This document shows positions 17,145 through 25,457 of a DNA stretch of 64,000 nucleotides, piece after piece (within the stretch, counting starts at the first letter, position 1; every line of letters starts with the position of its first letter). The stretch is from positions 1 to 64,000 of the forward strand of contig NZ_LZIJ01000167.1 of assembly GCF_001667115.1 (NCBI RefSeq). The letters are read 5' to 3'. Source of the DNA: Mycobacterium sp. 852002-51163_SCH5372311. GTDB taxonomy: Bacteria > Actinomycetota > Actinomycetes > Mycobacteriales > Mycobacteriaceae. Both the position numbers and the translations under genes were made by a program. Under the pieces are notes generated by a model. It saw only the letters and a program-made list of their open reading frames with translations. It was not told where the DNA came from and did not search any database.

Positions 17145-19013
17145 TTAATCGCCAGTGCGCGTGAATGTTTCGTCGAAGTCCGCCGTCGCGGCGCAGGGCT
17201 CGCCTTGTTCGTGGTGGCCATGCCCGGCCAGCCGGGTGATCGGATTTTGCGGTGGTTGCGGCAACGGATACTGTCCGGTGTCTTTCAGGTGCGTGTTCAC
17301 GCCAGACCTGCATTGGCCCAATCCGTCGACGTCCCAGATCCACCTCCCGCCACCGAATACCAGGGGTACGTCACTCGATGGCGCGTGAAAGTAGCTCATG
17401 CACCGATCGCCGGTGCGTAGACATCTCGTCGTGACCGCATAATTTTGCTGCGTTTGCGGGAGCCCGTTGGTGAACGTTCGGATGGATTGATAGCGGCCGT
17501 GCAACGCTTCGGCCGGCGACACCACCCGCGGCGGTTGAGCGACCGGATCGGTGACCTTGTTGACGTCCACGTCGCCGGTGCGGGTAAAGGTTACCGTTCG
17601 AGTATTAGAACAGACATTGCTGGACGTCGCGGTCAATGCGCCGGTGAAGGTACCGGCGGATCCTGGTTGCAAGGTGAATACCTGGAAGAACTCGATAGTC
17701 GCGCCCTGACATTGATCTGAGCCCAAGGCCACTCCCACCCAACTGCCGCCGATCTGGTCCAGCACCACCGTCGGCGCCCCCACGGGCGCGCCACCGATGC
17801 GTGCCGCCGTCGCCACGCAGCCGGTCGAACGACACACCGAGCGCACGCCATAGATGCTCGTTATCGCCGACGGCACAGCCGAATTCGGGGCCGCATCGAT
17901 GCCATTGTTGAGCGGGCCGAAGTCGGCCCGAAACGTGCCTGTGAATGGCCCGCCGGTGGCGATCGGCTGCGGGTGCCGGCGCTGCGAAAGCTTCTCTACG
18001 GCGAATACGCCGCCGGCAATCAGCAACGCGATGCCCAGCAGAGCACCGATCAGCAGCCGCCGGTGACGCGTCCGCGGCTTTGCGACGGGTAGTGCGGGCC
18101 GAGTGGTCGCCGTTGTGGTGAGGACAGGCCGGGTCTCGGGGAATGCAATCTCACGGCGCCCGGATGTGTAACCCGGACTCAGCGACTGGCGCAGTTCATG
18201 CGTGAACTCTCCGCAGCTTCCGAACCGGGCGGACGGATTCTTAGCCATCGCCACGGCAAACACCCAGTCCAGCGGGGCCAACTCGGGGCGCCTTGCACCG
18301 ATTGACGCCGGCGGAGCGATGACTTGCTGGGTGATCACCACCGCTGGGTTGGAGTGGACGTACGGCGGCGCGCCCGTCAACAAGTGAAATGCCGTGCAGG
18401 CCAAGGCATATTGATCGGCGCGGCCGTCGATCGCTTCGCCCTTCAGTTGCTCGGGCGCCGCGTAGGCAACCGTGCCCACCGTCGTGTTGGTCGCCGTCAG
18501 CCCGGCCGCATCGTCGATGCGCCGCGCGATACCGAAATCGGCGAGAAATACCCGGCGCTGCTGTCCGTCGGAATCCGCCAGCAATACATTGGCCGGCTTG
18601 ACGTCGCGATGCAACAAGCCCCGTTGGTGGGCATAATCCAGCGCCAAGCCGACCGCCGTAACGATCGCCAGCGCCTCGTCGACGGGCATTCCGTGCGGGT
18701 AGTACTGCCGCAACAGCTCGCCCGCGTCGGTGCCGGCGACATAATCCATCGAAATCCAGAAGTGGTCATCGTCTTCTCCGCGGTCATGGATCGAGACGAT
18801 GTGCGGATGGGACAAACCGGCCGCCAAGTCGGCCTCCCGCAGAAACCTCGCCCGAAACTCCGGATCGGTCGTCAGGTCCGCCGGCAGTACCTTCAGCGCA
18901 TCCTTGCGCGGCAGCCGCGGGTGGGCTGCCAGGTACACCGTGCCCATTCCGCCGCTGCCCAGTACGCGCTCGATGGTGTAGCCGGCAAACACCTGACCAA
19001 CCTCAATCGGCAT
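17145..19013 (-). CDS. PknF-like receptor Ser/Thr kinase 2 of 3
   Basis: About 622 residues from ATG 19013 (a TTG two codons earlier is less likely). It keeps a complete kinase core (GSGGMGTVYL, DALKVL, HRDVKPANVLL, DFGIAR, YAAPEQLKG) and one membrane helix (LLIGALLGIALLIAGGVFAV). The outer domain has the same eight-cysteine layout as its neighbours: VCRSTGC, QCQG, VCSN, RCLRTGDRCMSYF, QCRSG, PCAAT. The gene starts 53 bases after the end of kinase 3 and ends 46 bases before kinase 1, so the three are probably one transcript. Near-identical architecture and shared C-terminal TRTGD indicate tandem duplication with later divergence of the sensor. Confidence 0.93.
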   Translation of the reverse strand: MPIEVGQVFAGYTIERVLGSGGMGTVYLAAHPRLPRKDALKVLPADLTTDPEFRARFLREADLAAGLSHPHIVSIHDRGEDDDHFWISMDYVAGTDAGELLRQYYPHGMPVDEALAIVTAVGLALDYAHQRGLLHRDVKPANVLLADSDGQQRRVFLADFGIARRIDDAAGLTATNTTVGTVAYAAPEQLKGEAIDGRADQYALACTAFHLLTGAPPYVHSNPAVVITQQVIAPPASIGARRPELAPLDWVFAVAMAKNPSARFGSCGEFTHELRQSLSPGYTSGRREIAFPETRPVLTTTATTRPALPVAKPRTRHRRLLIGALLGIALLIAGGVFAVEKLSQRRHPQPIATGGPFTGTFRADFGPLNNGIDAAPNSAVPSAITSIYGVRSVCRSTGCVATAARIGGAPVGAPTVVLDQIGGSWVGVALGSDQCQGATIEFFQVFTLQPGSAGTFTGALTATSSNVCSNTRTVTFTRTGDVDVNKVTDPVAQPPRVVSPAEALHGRYQSIRTFTNGLPQTQQNYAVTTRCLRTGDRCMSYFHAPSSDVPLVFGGGRWIWDVDGLGQCRSGVNTHLKDTGQYPLPQPPQNPITRLAGHGHHEQGEPCAATADFDETFTRTGD

Positions 19014-19066
19014 GGCCAAATCTTAAGGTGGATGCCGCGGCATCCGGCCGATTCGGTAGTCCCGTG

Positions 19067-20950
19067 CTAATCGCCGGTGCGCGTCAGTGTTTCGTCGAAT
19101 TCCGAAGTCAGTGCGCATGGCGGGGTCTGGATGTGCTTGCCGTGCCCGGTGAGCAGCGTGATGGGGTTCTGCGGCGGCTGGGGCAGCGGATATTGCCCGG
19201 TTCTGGTCATATGCATTGAGGCGCCGCTGCGCGGGCAATTGCCGTCTACCGATGTGTCCAGAGCCCATTTCCCGCCGCCGAACAGCAACGGTTCCACCTG
19301 ACCGGATGCCGCGTAGAAGTAGCTCATGCACCGATCGCCCGTGCGCAGGCACTCGGTGGTGACCGAGAAGTCGATTTCTTGTTGCACGCCTTGGGCTTTG
19401 AACGTTCGGCGCTGGTGGTAGCGCCCGCGAAGTGCCTCGGCCGGCGACACGACCCGGGGCGGTAAGGCAGCCGGGTCAGGGAGCGTGTCGACGTCCACAT
19501 CCGAAGTGCGGGTGAACGTCACCGAATGCTTTCCGCCGCATTCGTTCCCGGAGAACACGCTGTAGTCGCCGGTGAAGCCGCCGCCCGGACCCGGTTGCAG
19601 GGTGAACACGTCCCACACCTCGGCGGAGTTGTCGTCTCGGCATGTATGTGTGCCGAGGTTCACCCCGATCCAGCGGCCGCCGACCTCGTCGAACACCGGA
19701 TGCAGCGCGTATGTGGTGTCGCCGTCGAGCCGCGACGCGGTCGCCACGCACCCGCTGGAGCGACACACCGAGCGGACCGCGAACGTTTCGGTTGTCGGAA
19801 GCGCACCCGGGGCCGGAGCACCGCTGACAAAAGCGCCCTGTCCGAACTGGACCCGGTAGATGCCGGTGAAGGGACCGGTGTTGGGACGCCCGGCTATGGC
19901 TGGCGCAGCGTTACGCGCACCGACCGCGGGATGCTGCTGCTCGGTGAGCTTGACCACGGCGAACACACCGCTGGCGACGAGCAACGTAATTGCGGCCAGC
20001 GCGCCAAGCAGCACACCGCGGCGCCGCCGCTTAGCGACCGGCCGCGGCGCAGTGGTCGCGGCTGCTTCGGGTCGCGTCGGTGTGAAAGGCATCTCGATAG
20101 CGTGCGGCGAAACAGTCAGGTATCGGCTCAGCTGGTCGGTGAATTCTCGGCAGCTGCCGAAGCGGGCCGAAGGCTCTTTTGCCATCGCGGTGGCGAACAC
20201 CGGATCCAGTGCAGCCAGCTCGGGCCGATACGCACCGAGGGAAGGCACCGGCGCACTGACGTGGCGGCTGATCACCACCGCGGGGTTTGACTCGCCGTAC
20301 GGCGGTACCCCGGTCAGCAGGTGAAAGGCGGTGCACGCCAACGCATATTGGTCGGCGCGACCGTCGATTGCCTCACCCCGCAGCTGTTCGGGCGCGGCGT
20401 AGCACACTGTGCCCACCGTCGTATTGGTCGCCGTCAAGCCTGCGGCGTCGTCCATGGGCCGCGCGATACCGAAATCGGCCAGATACACTTGCCGGCCTTG
20501 CCCGTCGGCATCGGTCAATAAGATGTTGGCCGGCTTGACATCTCGGTGTAGCAGGCCTTGACGATGAGCGTAGTCCAGCGCCGAGCCGACCGCGGCGATG
20601 ATCGGCAACGCTTCATTCAGCGGCATCCCGTTCGGGAACCGCTCATGTAGTAGCCGCGCCGCATCGGTGCCGGCGACGTGATCCATGGATATCCAGAACT
20701 GTCCGTCCGCTTCGCCGCGGTCATGGATCCTCACGATGCGCGGATGCGACAGTCCGGCGGCCAATTCGGCCTCACGTATAAACCGCCACCGAAACTCTGG
20801 ATCGGTCGTCAGCTCTGCGGGCAGAACCTTCAGCGCTTCCTCGCGCGGCAACCGCGGATGCGAAGCCAGATACACCGCACCCATCTCGCCCGCGCCCAGC
20901 ACCCCGGAGATTGTGTAGCCGGCGAACACTTGACCGACCTCAAGCGTCAT
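19067..20950 (-). CDS. PknF-like receptor Ser/Thr kinase 3 of 3 (first in the transcript)
   Basis: 627 residues from ATG 20950 (MTLEVGQVFAGYT); the longer frame to 21022 has no support. The kinase motifs are intact (LGAGEMGAVYL, EALKVL, HRDVKPANILL, DFGIARPMDDAAGLTATNTTVGT). The first Gly-rich loop is GAGEMG, with Glu where the sisters have Gly. The membrane helix is GVLLGALAAITLLVASGVFAV. The outer domain carries the same eight Cys (VCRSSGC, TCRDD, ECGG, ECLRTGDRCMSYF, NCPRSG, PCALT). It is the first gene of the kinase run. The 299-base upstream gap holds a palindromic repeat. Confidence 0.93.
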   Translation of the reverse strand: MTLEVGQVFAGYTISGVLGAGEMGAVYLASHPRLPREEALKVLPAELTTDPEFRWRFIREAELAAGLSHPRIVRIHDRGEADGQFWISMDHVAGTDAARLLHERFPNGMPLNEALPIIAAVGSALDYAHRQGLLHRDVKPANILLTDADGQGRQVYLADFGIARPMDDAAGLTATNTTVGTVCYAAPEQLRGEAIDGRADQYALACTAFHLLTGVPPYGESNPAVVISRHVSAPVPSLGAYRPELAALDPVFATAMAKEPSARFGSCREFTDQLSRYLTVSPHAIEMPFTPTRPEAAATTAPRPVAKRRRRGVLLGALAAITLLVASGVFAVVKLTEQQHPAVGARNAAPAIAGRPNTGPFTGIYRVQFGQGAFVSGAPAPGALPTTETFAVRSVCRSSGCVATASRLDGDTTYALHPVFDEVGGRWIGVNLGTHTCRDDNSAEVWDVFTLQPGPGGGFTGDYSVFSGNECGGKHSVTFTRTSDVDVDTLPDPAALPPRVVSPAEALRGRYHQRRTFKAQGVQQEIDFSVTTECLRTGDRCMSYFYAASGQVEPLLFGGGKWALDTSVDGNCPRSGASMHMTRTGQYPLPQPPQNPITLLTGHGKHIQTPPCALTSEFDETLTRTGD

Positions 20951-21034
20951 GGCCAAATGGTAAGTCGCTGCTCGCCCGGGAAGACGCAAACGTGCGTTCC
21001 TCACTAGTCCCACGGGCCACAAGATCTACTTGGG

Positions 21035-21152
21035 TATGTCTTTTGTCCGCCTCAGCGCGACAACCCGGGGTGTTTCGACTGTTGGCCAGCTATGAGCGAC
21101 AACCGTTGCGCAGCAAGCCAATTTGTCGCTACGAGTCGGACAAAAGACACAT
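21035..21152. repeat. Dispersed palindromic element, copy 1 (full length)
   Basis: The ends are inverted repeats, TATGTCTTTTGTCCG on the left and CGGACAAAAGACACAT on the right. An inner stem AGCGACAA (21095-21102) pairs with TTGTCGCT (21123-21130). Related copies lie at 43188-43269 and 58863-58920. It fills most of the gap between the kinase run and the CoA transferase; no gene was seen in that gap. Confidence 0.75.
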
Positions 21153-21249
21153 CGTCCGTTCTGGGGACTGGAGTGACAGGTGGGGTTGACGACGCACAGC
21201 AGCCTGAAGGCCCCAGCTTTCGACGGCCTTGCTCGCCGATCAAAGCTGA

Positions 21250-22464
21250 CTACAGGATGGCGCCCTGTTCCTTATACTGCTCGATCTTGTCCCATTCGAC
21301 GCCGGCCTCGAGCAGCACCTCCTCGGTGTGCTGACCATGTTCGGGCGCTCCCGTCGGCTTCACCTGCTGCTCGTCGAACTGCACCGGGTTGGTGGGCAGG
21401 ATGTAGGGCGCGCCGTTCATCGCGTTGACCTCAGGAATGTAGCCATTGGCCACAACCATTGGATCGTGCCGTAGTTCGCTCGGCTTCTGCAGCACGCTCC
21501 ACGCGCCCGACAGCGGCGCCAATATCTCGCGCCATTCGTTGACAGTGTGCGCGGCGAACTCCGCGTCGAGGATGTCGATGAACTCGCCCCGATTCTCGTA
21601 GCGCGAATGAGGGTCGGCAAATCGCTTGTCCTCCAAGAGATCCGACCGCCCGATCACGGAAAGAAACTCGGGCAAGAATTTCTCGCCCTGCAGCATCATC
21701 AAAGTGATGTAGCGGCCTTCCTGGGTTTTGTAGGTACCCACCAGCGGGTTGGGCATGTCGCGGTGGGTGAAGTTCGGCATCGGGTCGCCGCCGTACAGCA
21801 TGGCCGCGGTGACCTGCGGACTCATCGCCCAGGATGCGAGGCCGAGCAGAGACACGTCGACCACCGACGTCTCCCCCGTCGCCTTGCGTTTGTACAGGGC
21901 CGCCGCGACGCCGCCGGCAATCGTCAAGCCGCCCAGTAGATCGCCGAATGCCGGTGTCTGCATAACCGGTTCGGGGAAGTCGCGGGTGAACGCGTCGCTG
22001 ATGCCGCCGCGGGAGAAGAACGAGACCCCGTCATAGCCGGCCTTGTCCGCGTCGGGGCCCTTGGGTCCGTAGCCGGATCCGCGGACGTAGATGATGTCGG
22101 GGTTGACGGCGCGGATGTCGTCGAGCTCGATGCCGAACCGCTTGCGCCTGCTCGGCAGATAACTGGTCAGGAACACGTCGCAGGTCTTGGCGAGCTCGTG
22201 CACCACCTCTTGTCCGCCCGGCGTCGTCATGTCGACACCGATCGACTTCTTGCCGCGATTGGGCATCTCGATCATGTAGTTGACGCCGTCCGGGCCGCCG
22301 GGGACCAGACCCATCGTGACCAGGCCACGCTGGGGATCGCCGCCCACGCGCGGCTCGATCTTGATAACCTCGGCACCCCATTCGGCGAGCACCGCCCCGG
22401 CCGCAGGCACAAATGTCCACACGGCCGCTTCCAAGACCCGGATACCTTCGAGTGGTTTCGCCAT
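21250..22464 (-). CDS. CaiB/BaiF family (class III) CoA transferase
   Basis: 404 residues, normal for the family. It opens KPLEGIRVLEAAVWTFVPAAGAVLAEWGAEVIKIE, the usual CoA-binding start. The catalytic Asp lies in PAFGDLLGG (Asp 175). The interlocked-dimer family carries CoA between acids through an aspartyl-CoA thioester. ATG 22464 is preferred because AAGGGTG precedes it and conserved sequence begins there; the frame to 22611 adds 49 unconserved residues. It lies 183 bases after the PknE-like gene on the same strand. The acid substrate is unknown; it may cooperate with the acyl-CoA synthetase at 12.7 kb, which is inference. Confidence 0.93.
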   Translation of the reverse strand: MAKPLEGIRVLEAAVWTFVPAAGAVLAEWGAEVIKIEPRVGGDPQRGLVTMGLVPGGPDGVNYMIEMPNRGKKSIGVDMTTPGGQEVVHELAKTCDVFLTSYLPSRRKRFGIELDDIRAVNPDIIYVRGSGYGPKGPDADKAGYDGVSFFSRGGISDAFTRDFPEPVMQTPAFGDLLGGLTIAGGVAAALYKRKATGETSVVDVSLLGLASWAMSPQVTAAMLYGGDPMPNFTHRDMPNPLVGTYKTQEGRYITLMMLQGEKFLPEFLSVIGRSDLLEDKRFADPHSRYENRGEFIDILDAEFAAHTVNEWREILAPLSGAWSVLQKPSELRHDPMVVANGYIPEVNAMNGAPYILPTNPVQFDEQQVKPTGAPEHGQHTEEVLLEAGVEWDKIEQYKEQGAIL

Positions 22465-22647
22465 TGAACACCCTTCGTTTTTGTCGGACGCGCTTTGTCG
22501 AGTATTACCTGACCCCTTTCGACCGCTTGCGCGGCCTGCCGGATCGAGACTGCGCCCAGGGCTATCTGCCGACGGAAAGTCACACTCTGTGCGCAGTTTC
22601 GGCGCCGCCAACGCGGACTCGATGGCGGGGATGCAATCGCCGACTCG

Positions 22648-24438
22648 CTAGCCGATCAGCTTCGTGAGCCAGCCCGGCTGCTTGTAGTCGACGGACTTGG
22701 TGCCGTCCCACACGAACGGCGTTCCAGTGGAATTGAGCCCGGACATCGTTCTGTTGCCGTTTGCGGCCTTGGTTGTGGCGGTGCCGAGGTCGGCTCCGGA
22801 GTTGATGCAGCCGACCACCGAGTCGTCAGCGCCGACAGACTTGGCCAGTTGCGCCAGTTCGCCGTCGGTGTGGTCGGTACTGCCGCCTTCCGCCGGTTGA
22901 AAGTTGCTGGCGAACAGGCCGGAGTAGAAATCGGAATAGATCTTCGGATCGTTTTGTGCTGCAACGCAATACGTCGCGGCGACTGCACGTGTCGAGTAAT
23001 TCTTGCTGGACGACGAGTTGTCGAGGAAGTTCAGCAGGTGGTAGCGCACCGTAAGCTTCTTAGTGTTCACCGCGGAGTTGATGTCACTGGCATTCGAGCG
23101 AATGAAGGTGCCACACGGCGGGCAGAGTGGTTCGTTGAAGACGTCAATCGTCATCGGCGCCACTGAACTGCCGGCCGACACACCGTCGTCGAGAACCTTG
23201 AGCGCGACCGCATCTGGGGGCGCTGACGGCGACGGCTCGGGCGTGGGAGACTCCCACGGCTTGGCGACCACGATGAGCACCCCGCCGACGAGGGCCATCA
23301 CGACGGCGGCCGCGACGCCCACCCACACCCACGGCGTACGTGTGCGTGGGGGCGGCGGCGCATACGACGGCTGACCCCATGGCGGTGTCCCGGTCCAGTG
23401 CGCCGGCTGCGGCAACGGTCCACCCGGAGTAACGGTCTGCCCAGGGCCCGACGGCCAACCTGTCCCCGGTGTGGGACCGTAGGTCGGTGGACGAGTGGGC
23501 GCAGGCGGTACAGCCGCAAAGCCGCTGGGCGGAGCGGCCGCAAACCCGGCCGGCAGCTTCGCCACCTGGCTGCGCTGCAAAATGTCGGTGGCACGATCCT
23601 GATCTGGCGTGGCCAGCGCTGCGTAAGCGGCCGCGGACAGATCACCGCAGGTCGGAAATCGGTCGGCGGGATCCTTGGCCATACCCCGTGCGATCACACT
23701 GTCGAAAGCCAGTGGGATGCCCGGTCGCGCCGCGCTGGGCCGCGGGACCGCCTGGTGCAGGTGCGCACTCATCACGCTGATCTGGTCGCCCCGATAGGGC
23801 GGAGAACCCGTCAAGCACTCGTACAACACGCAGGTCAATGCGTAGATGTCGGCCCGATACGTGACTTGGGAGTCTTTGAATCGCTCCGGTGCCATGTACT
23901 TGAAGGTGCCCACCGTGCTGCCGAGCTGCGTCAGCTTTTCGTCCGACGTGGCGCTGGCGATCCCGAAATCGACAAGGTAGGCGAAGTCATCGCGGCTGAC
24001 CAGAATGTTTTCCGGCTTCACATCGCGATGGGTCACCCCGGCGGCGTGCGCGGCGTCGAGCGCGGAACCGATCTGACGCACGATCGCCACCGCCCGCGGT
24101 GGCGTGAGCGGCCCATAGCGGCTCAACATCGTGCTCACATCGATGCCGTCGATCAGGCGCATGTCCACGTAGAGCTGGCCGTCGATCTCGCCGTAGTCGT
24201 GGATCGGCACCACGTGCGGCTCCTGCAGCCGGCCAGCGGTGCGGGCTTCACGCTGCATGCGTGCGCGGAAGACCGGATCGCGGGACAGCGTTTCCGACAT
24301 CAGCTTCAGCGCCACGATGCGCTCGCGCACGGTGTCCTCGGCCTCATAGACATCGCCCATGCCCCCGCGACCAACCAGGCGCCGCAGCCGATACGGCCCG
24401 AACTGTGTACCCTCCCGCGAACCGGGGGTTTCACCCAT
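22648..24438 (-). CDS. pknE: PknE-like receptor Ser/Thr kinase with thioredoxin-fold outer domain
   Basis: 596 residues. The kinase domain at about 15-275 has RGGMGDVYEAED, Lys 45, HRDVKPEN, DFGIA and YMAPERF. A Pro/Gly-rich linker and one membrane helix (WVWVGVAAAVVMALVGGVLIVV) follow. The outer part is DsbG/thioredoxin-like, with a CPPC motif (EPLCPPCGTF) and further Cys near ATYCVAA and VVGCIN. This matches PknE of M. tuberculosis, whose outer domain is DsbG-like and which responds to nitric oxide stress. ATG 24438 has AAGGAG upstream (24444-24449). The order pknE, pknF-like kinases, Rv1747 homologue on one strand supports the assignment. Confidence 0.92.
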   Translation of the reverse strand: MGETPGSREGTQFGPYRLRRLVGRGGMGDVYEAEDTVRERIVALKLMSETLSRDPVFRARMQREARTAGRLQEPHVVPIHDYGEIDGQLYVDMRLIDGIDVSTMLSRYGPLTPPRAVAIVRQIGSALDAAHAAGVTHRDVKPENILVSRDDFAYLVDFGIASATSDEKLTQLGSTVGTFKYMAPERFKDSQVTYRADIYALTCVLYECLTGSPPYRGDQISVMSAHLHQAVPRPSAARPGIPLAFDSVIARGMAKDPADRFPTCGDLSAAAYAALATPDQDRATDILQRSQVAKLPAGFAAAPPSGFAAVPPAPTRPPTYGPTPGTGWPSGPGQTVTPGGPLPQPAHWTGTPPWGQPSYAPPPPRTRTPWVWVGVAAAVVMALVGGVLIVVAKPWESPTPEPSPSAPPDAVALKVLDDGVSAGSSVAPMTIDVFNEPLCPPCGTFIRSNASDINSAVNTKKLTVRYHLLNFLDNSSSSKNYSTRAVAATYCVAAQNDPKIYSDFYSGLFASNFQPAEGGSTDHTDGELAQLAKSVGADDSVVGCINSGADLGTATTKAANGNRTMSGLNSTGTPFVWDGTKSVDYKQPGWLTKLIG

Positions 24439-24648
24439 CGCCGACTCCTTACTCGCCAACGCCTGCCGCAAACCGATTAGGAGCACATGTGTGCCCCGAC
24501 CGCAGTTGCGACGGACCCGAGTACGCGCCGGCGTGCACGACAAGGCTAATGGTTTGAGCAATGCCGGCGCACAGTTCGAACAGTGAGGCTGCTATCCAGC
24601 ACCCTTTAGGCCAAGATGGAGCTCGACCCCGGCCAAGGAGATCCAATC

Positions 24649-25365
24649 GTGCTGTGGCGCCAGGTGCCCAATCGCCGACAAACCACACTTGTGGTTTGCG
24701 GTTTTGCACTGGCTGTGTGCGTCCTGCTCGCCGGTTGCACAAGCGTCGTCGCGGGCACCCCTAAGGCCGGCAAGCGCGGCGCATCGAACGGTCCGATCTT
24801 CCCTTCCCAGCTGGTCGACTTGTTGACGCCGTCGGAGTCGCTGTCGGTGGTAGCCGGCAGTCCGCTGTTCGAACAGGACATGCAGTCCGCGTTGTTCAGC
24901 GGCGCAGATCCGGCGGAATGCCAGGGCGTCGCGGGTTATGGCGGCTACGCGCTGTTCCCCAAGAACTACACCGGCCGGGAGGCACGTACCCAGTCCGACG
25001 CCCTGCAGAATCAGCACCAGCTGCTCGAGGTGTCGGCCACCTATCCAAGCGGCTTCAACGCAGCAGGCTTTCTCGACTCCGTCCGCAAAACGGTGTCCGG
25101 GTGCCAGCAACCCATCACCTCGTGGGGCAACGATCAGCGCAAGGTGACCGTGCAACCGGCCGCATTACAGCCCAGCTCTGCCGAAGTCGCGCAATGGTCG
25201 ACGAAACTGCAAGGTGACCAATGGATTTGCGACTTCGCGGTGATCGCCATGGCCAACGTGGTTTCGCAGATCGTCACCTGCTCCCCCGACCACTCCATCG
25301 ACATCAAGCCGCTGGTGGCCAAACGGATCAAGAAGATCGAAGAACTGATCAACTCGACCGCATAA
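24649..25365 (+). CDS. Lipoprotein with PknH-type extracellular sensor domain
   Basis: 238 residues from GTG 24649, chosen because AAGGAG (24635-24640) sits eight bases upstream; an ATG at 24616 lacks one. The signal sequence ends in lipobox LLAGC (Cys 30). The mature part resembles the PknH C-terminal sensor domain: LTPSES, four cysteines (ECQGV, SGCQQ, WICDF, VTCSP) able to form two disulfides, and a long QWSTKLQGDQWICDFAVIAMANVVSQIVTC block. It is transcribed away from the PknE-like kinase. Without a kinase of its own it could be a ligand-binding co-receptor or decoy; this is inference. Confidence 0.85.
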   Translation: MLWRQVPNRRQTTLVVCGFALAVCVLLAGCTSVVAGTPKAGKRGASNGPIFPSQLVDLLTPSESLSVVAGSPLFEQDMQSALFSGADPAECQGVAGYGGYALFPKNYTGREARTQSDALQNQHQLLEVSATYPSGFNAAGFLDSVRKTVSGCQQPITSWGNDQRKVTVQPAALQPSSAEVAQWSTKLQGDQWICDFAVIAMANVVSQIVTCSPDHSIDIKPLVAKRIKKIEELINSTA

Positions 25366-25394
25366 GGCTTGCACGCGACACCGATTTGCCCACG

Positions 25395-25451
25395 CGAAAG
25401 TGCAACTGGCAACGTATTTCTCGAGTAGCGCCGTCGCCAGCTGCACCTTCG
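25395..25451. terminator. Long inverted repeat between convergent genes
   Basis: CGAAAGTGCAACTGGC (25395-25410) pairs with GCCAGCTGCACCTTCG (25436-25451), 14 of 16 positions. The 25-base loop and lack of a T-tract make it a possible intrinsic stop for both convergent genes, or a repeat-family hairpin. Confidence 0.45.
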
Positions 25452-25457
25452 CAGCAG

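Noticed and set aside
17099..17221. 41-residue N-terminal extension of kinase 1
   Set aside because: It overlaps the end of kinase 2 and is absent from the sister kinases, which all start at (M)xLEVGQVFAGYT-type sequence.
23398..24480. 360-codon plus-strand frame opposite the PknE-like kinase
   Set aside because: Antisense shadow with low-complexity Arg/His content and no recognisable motif.
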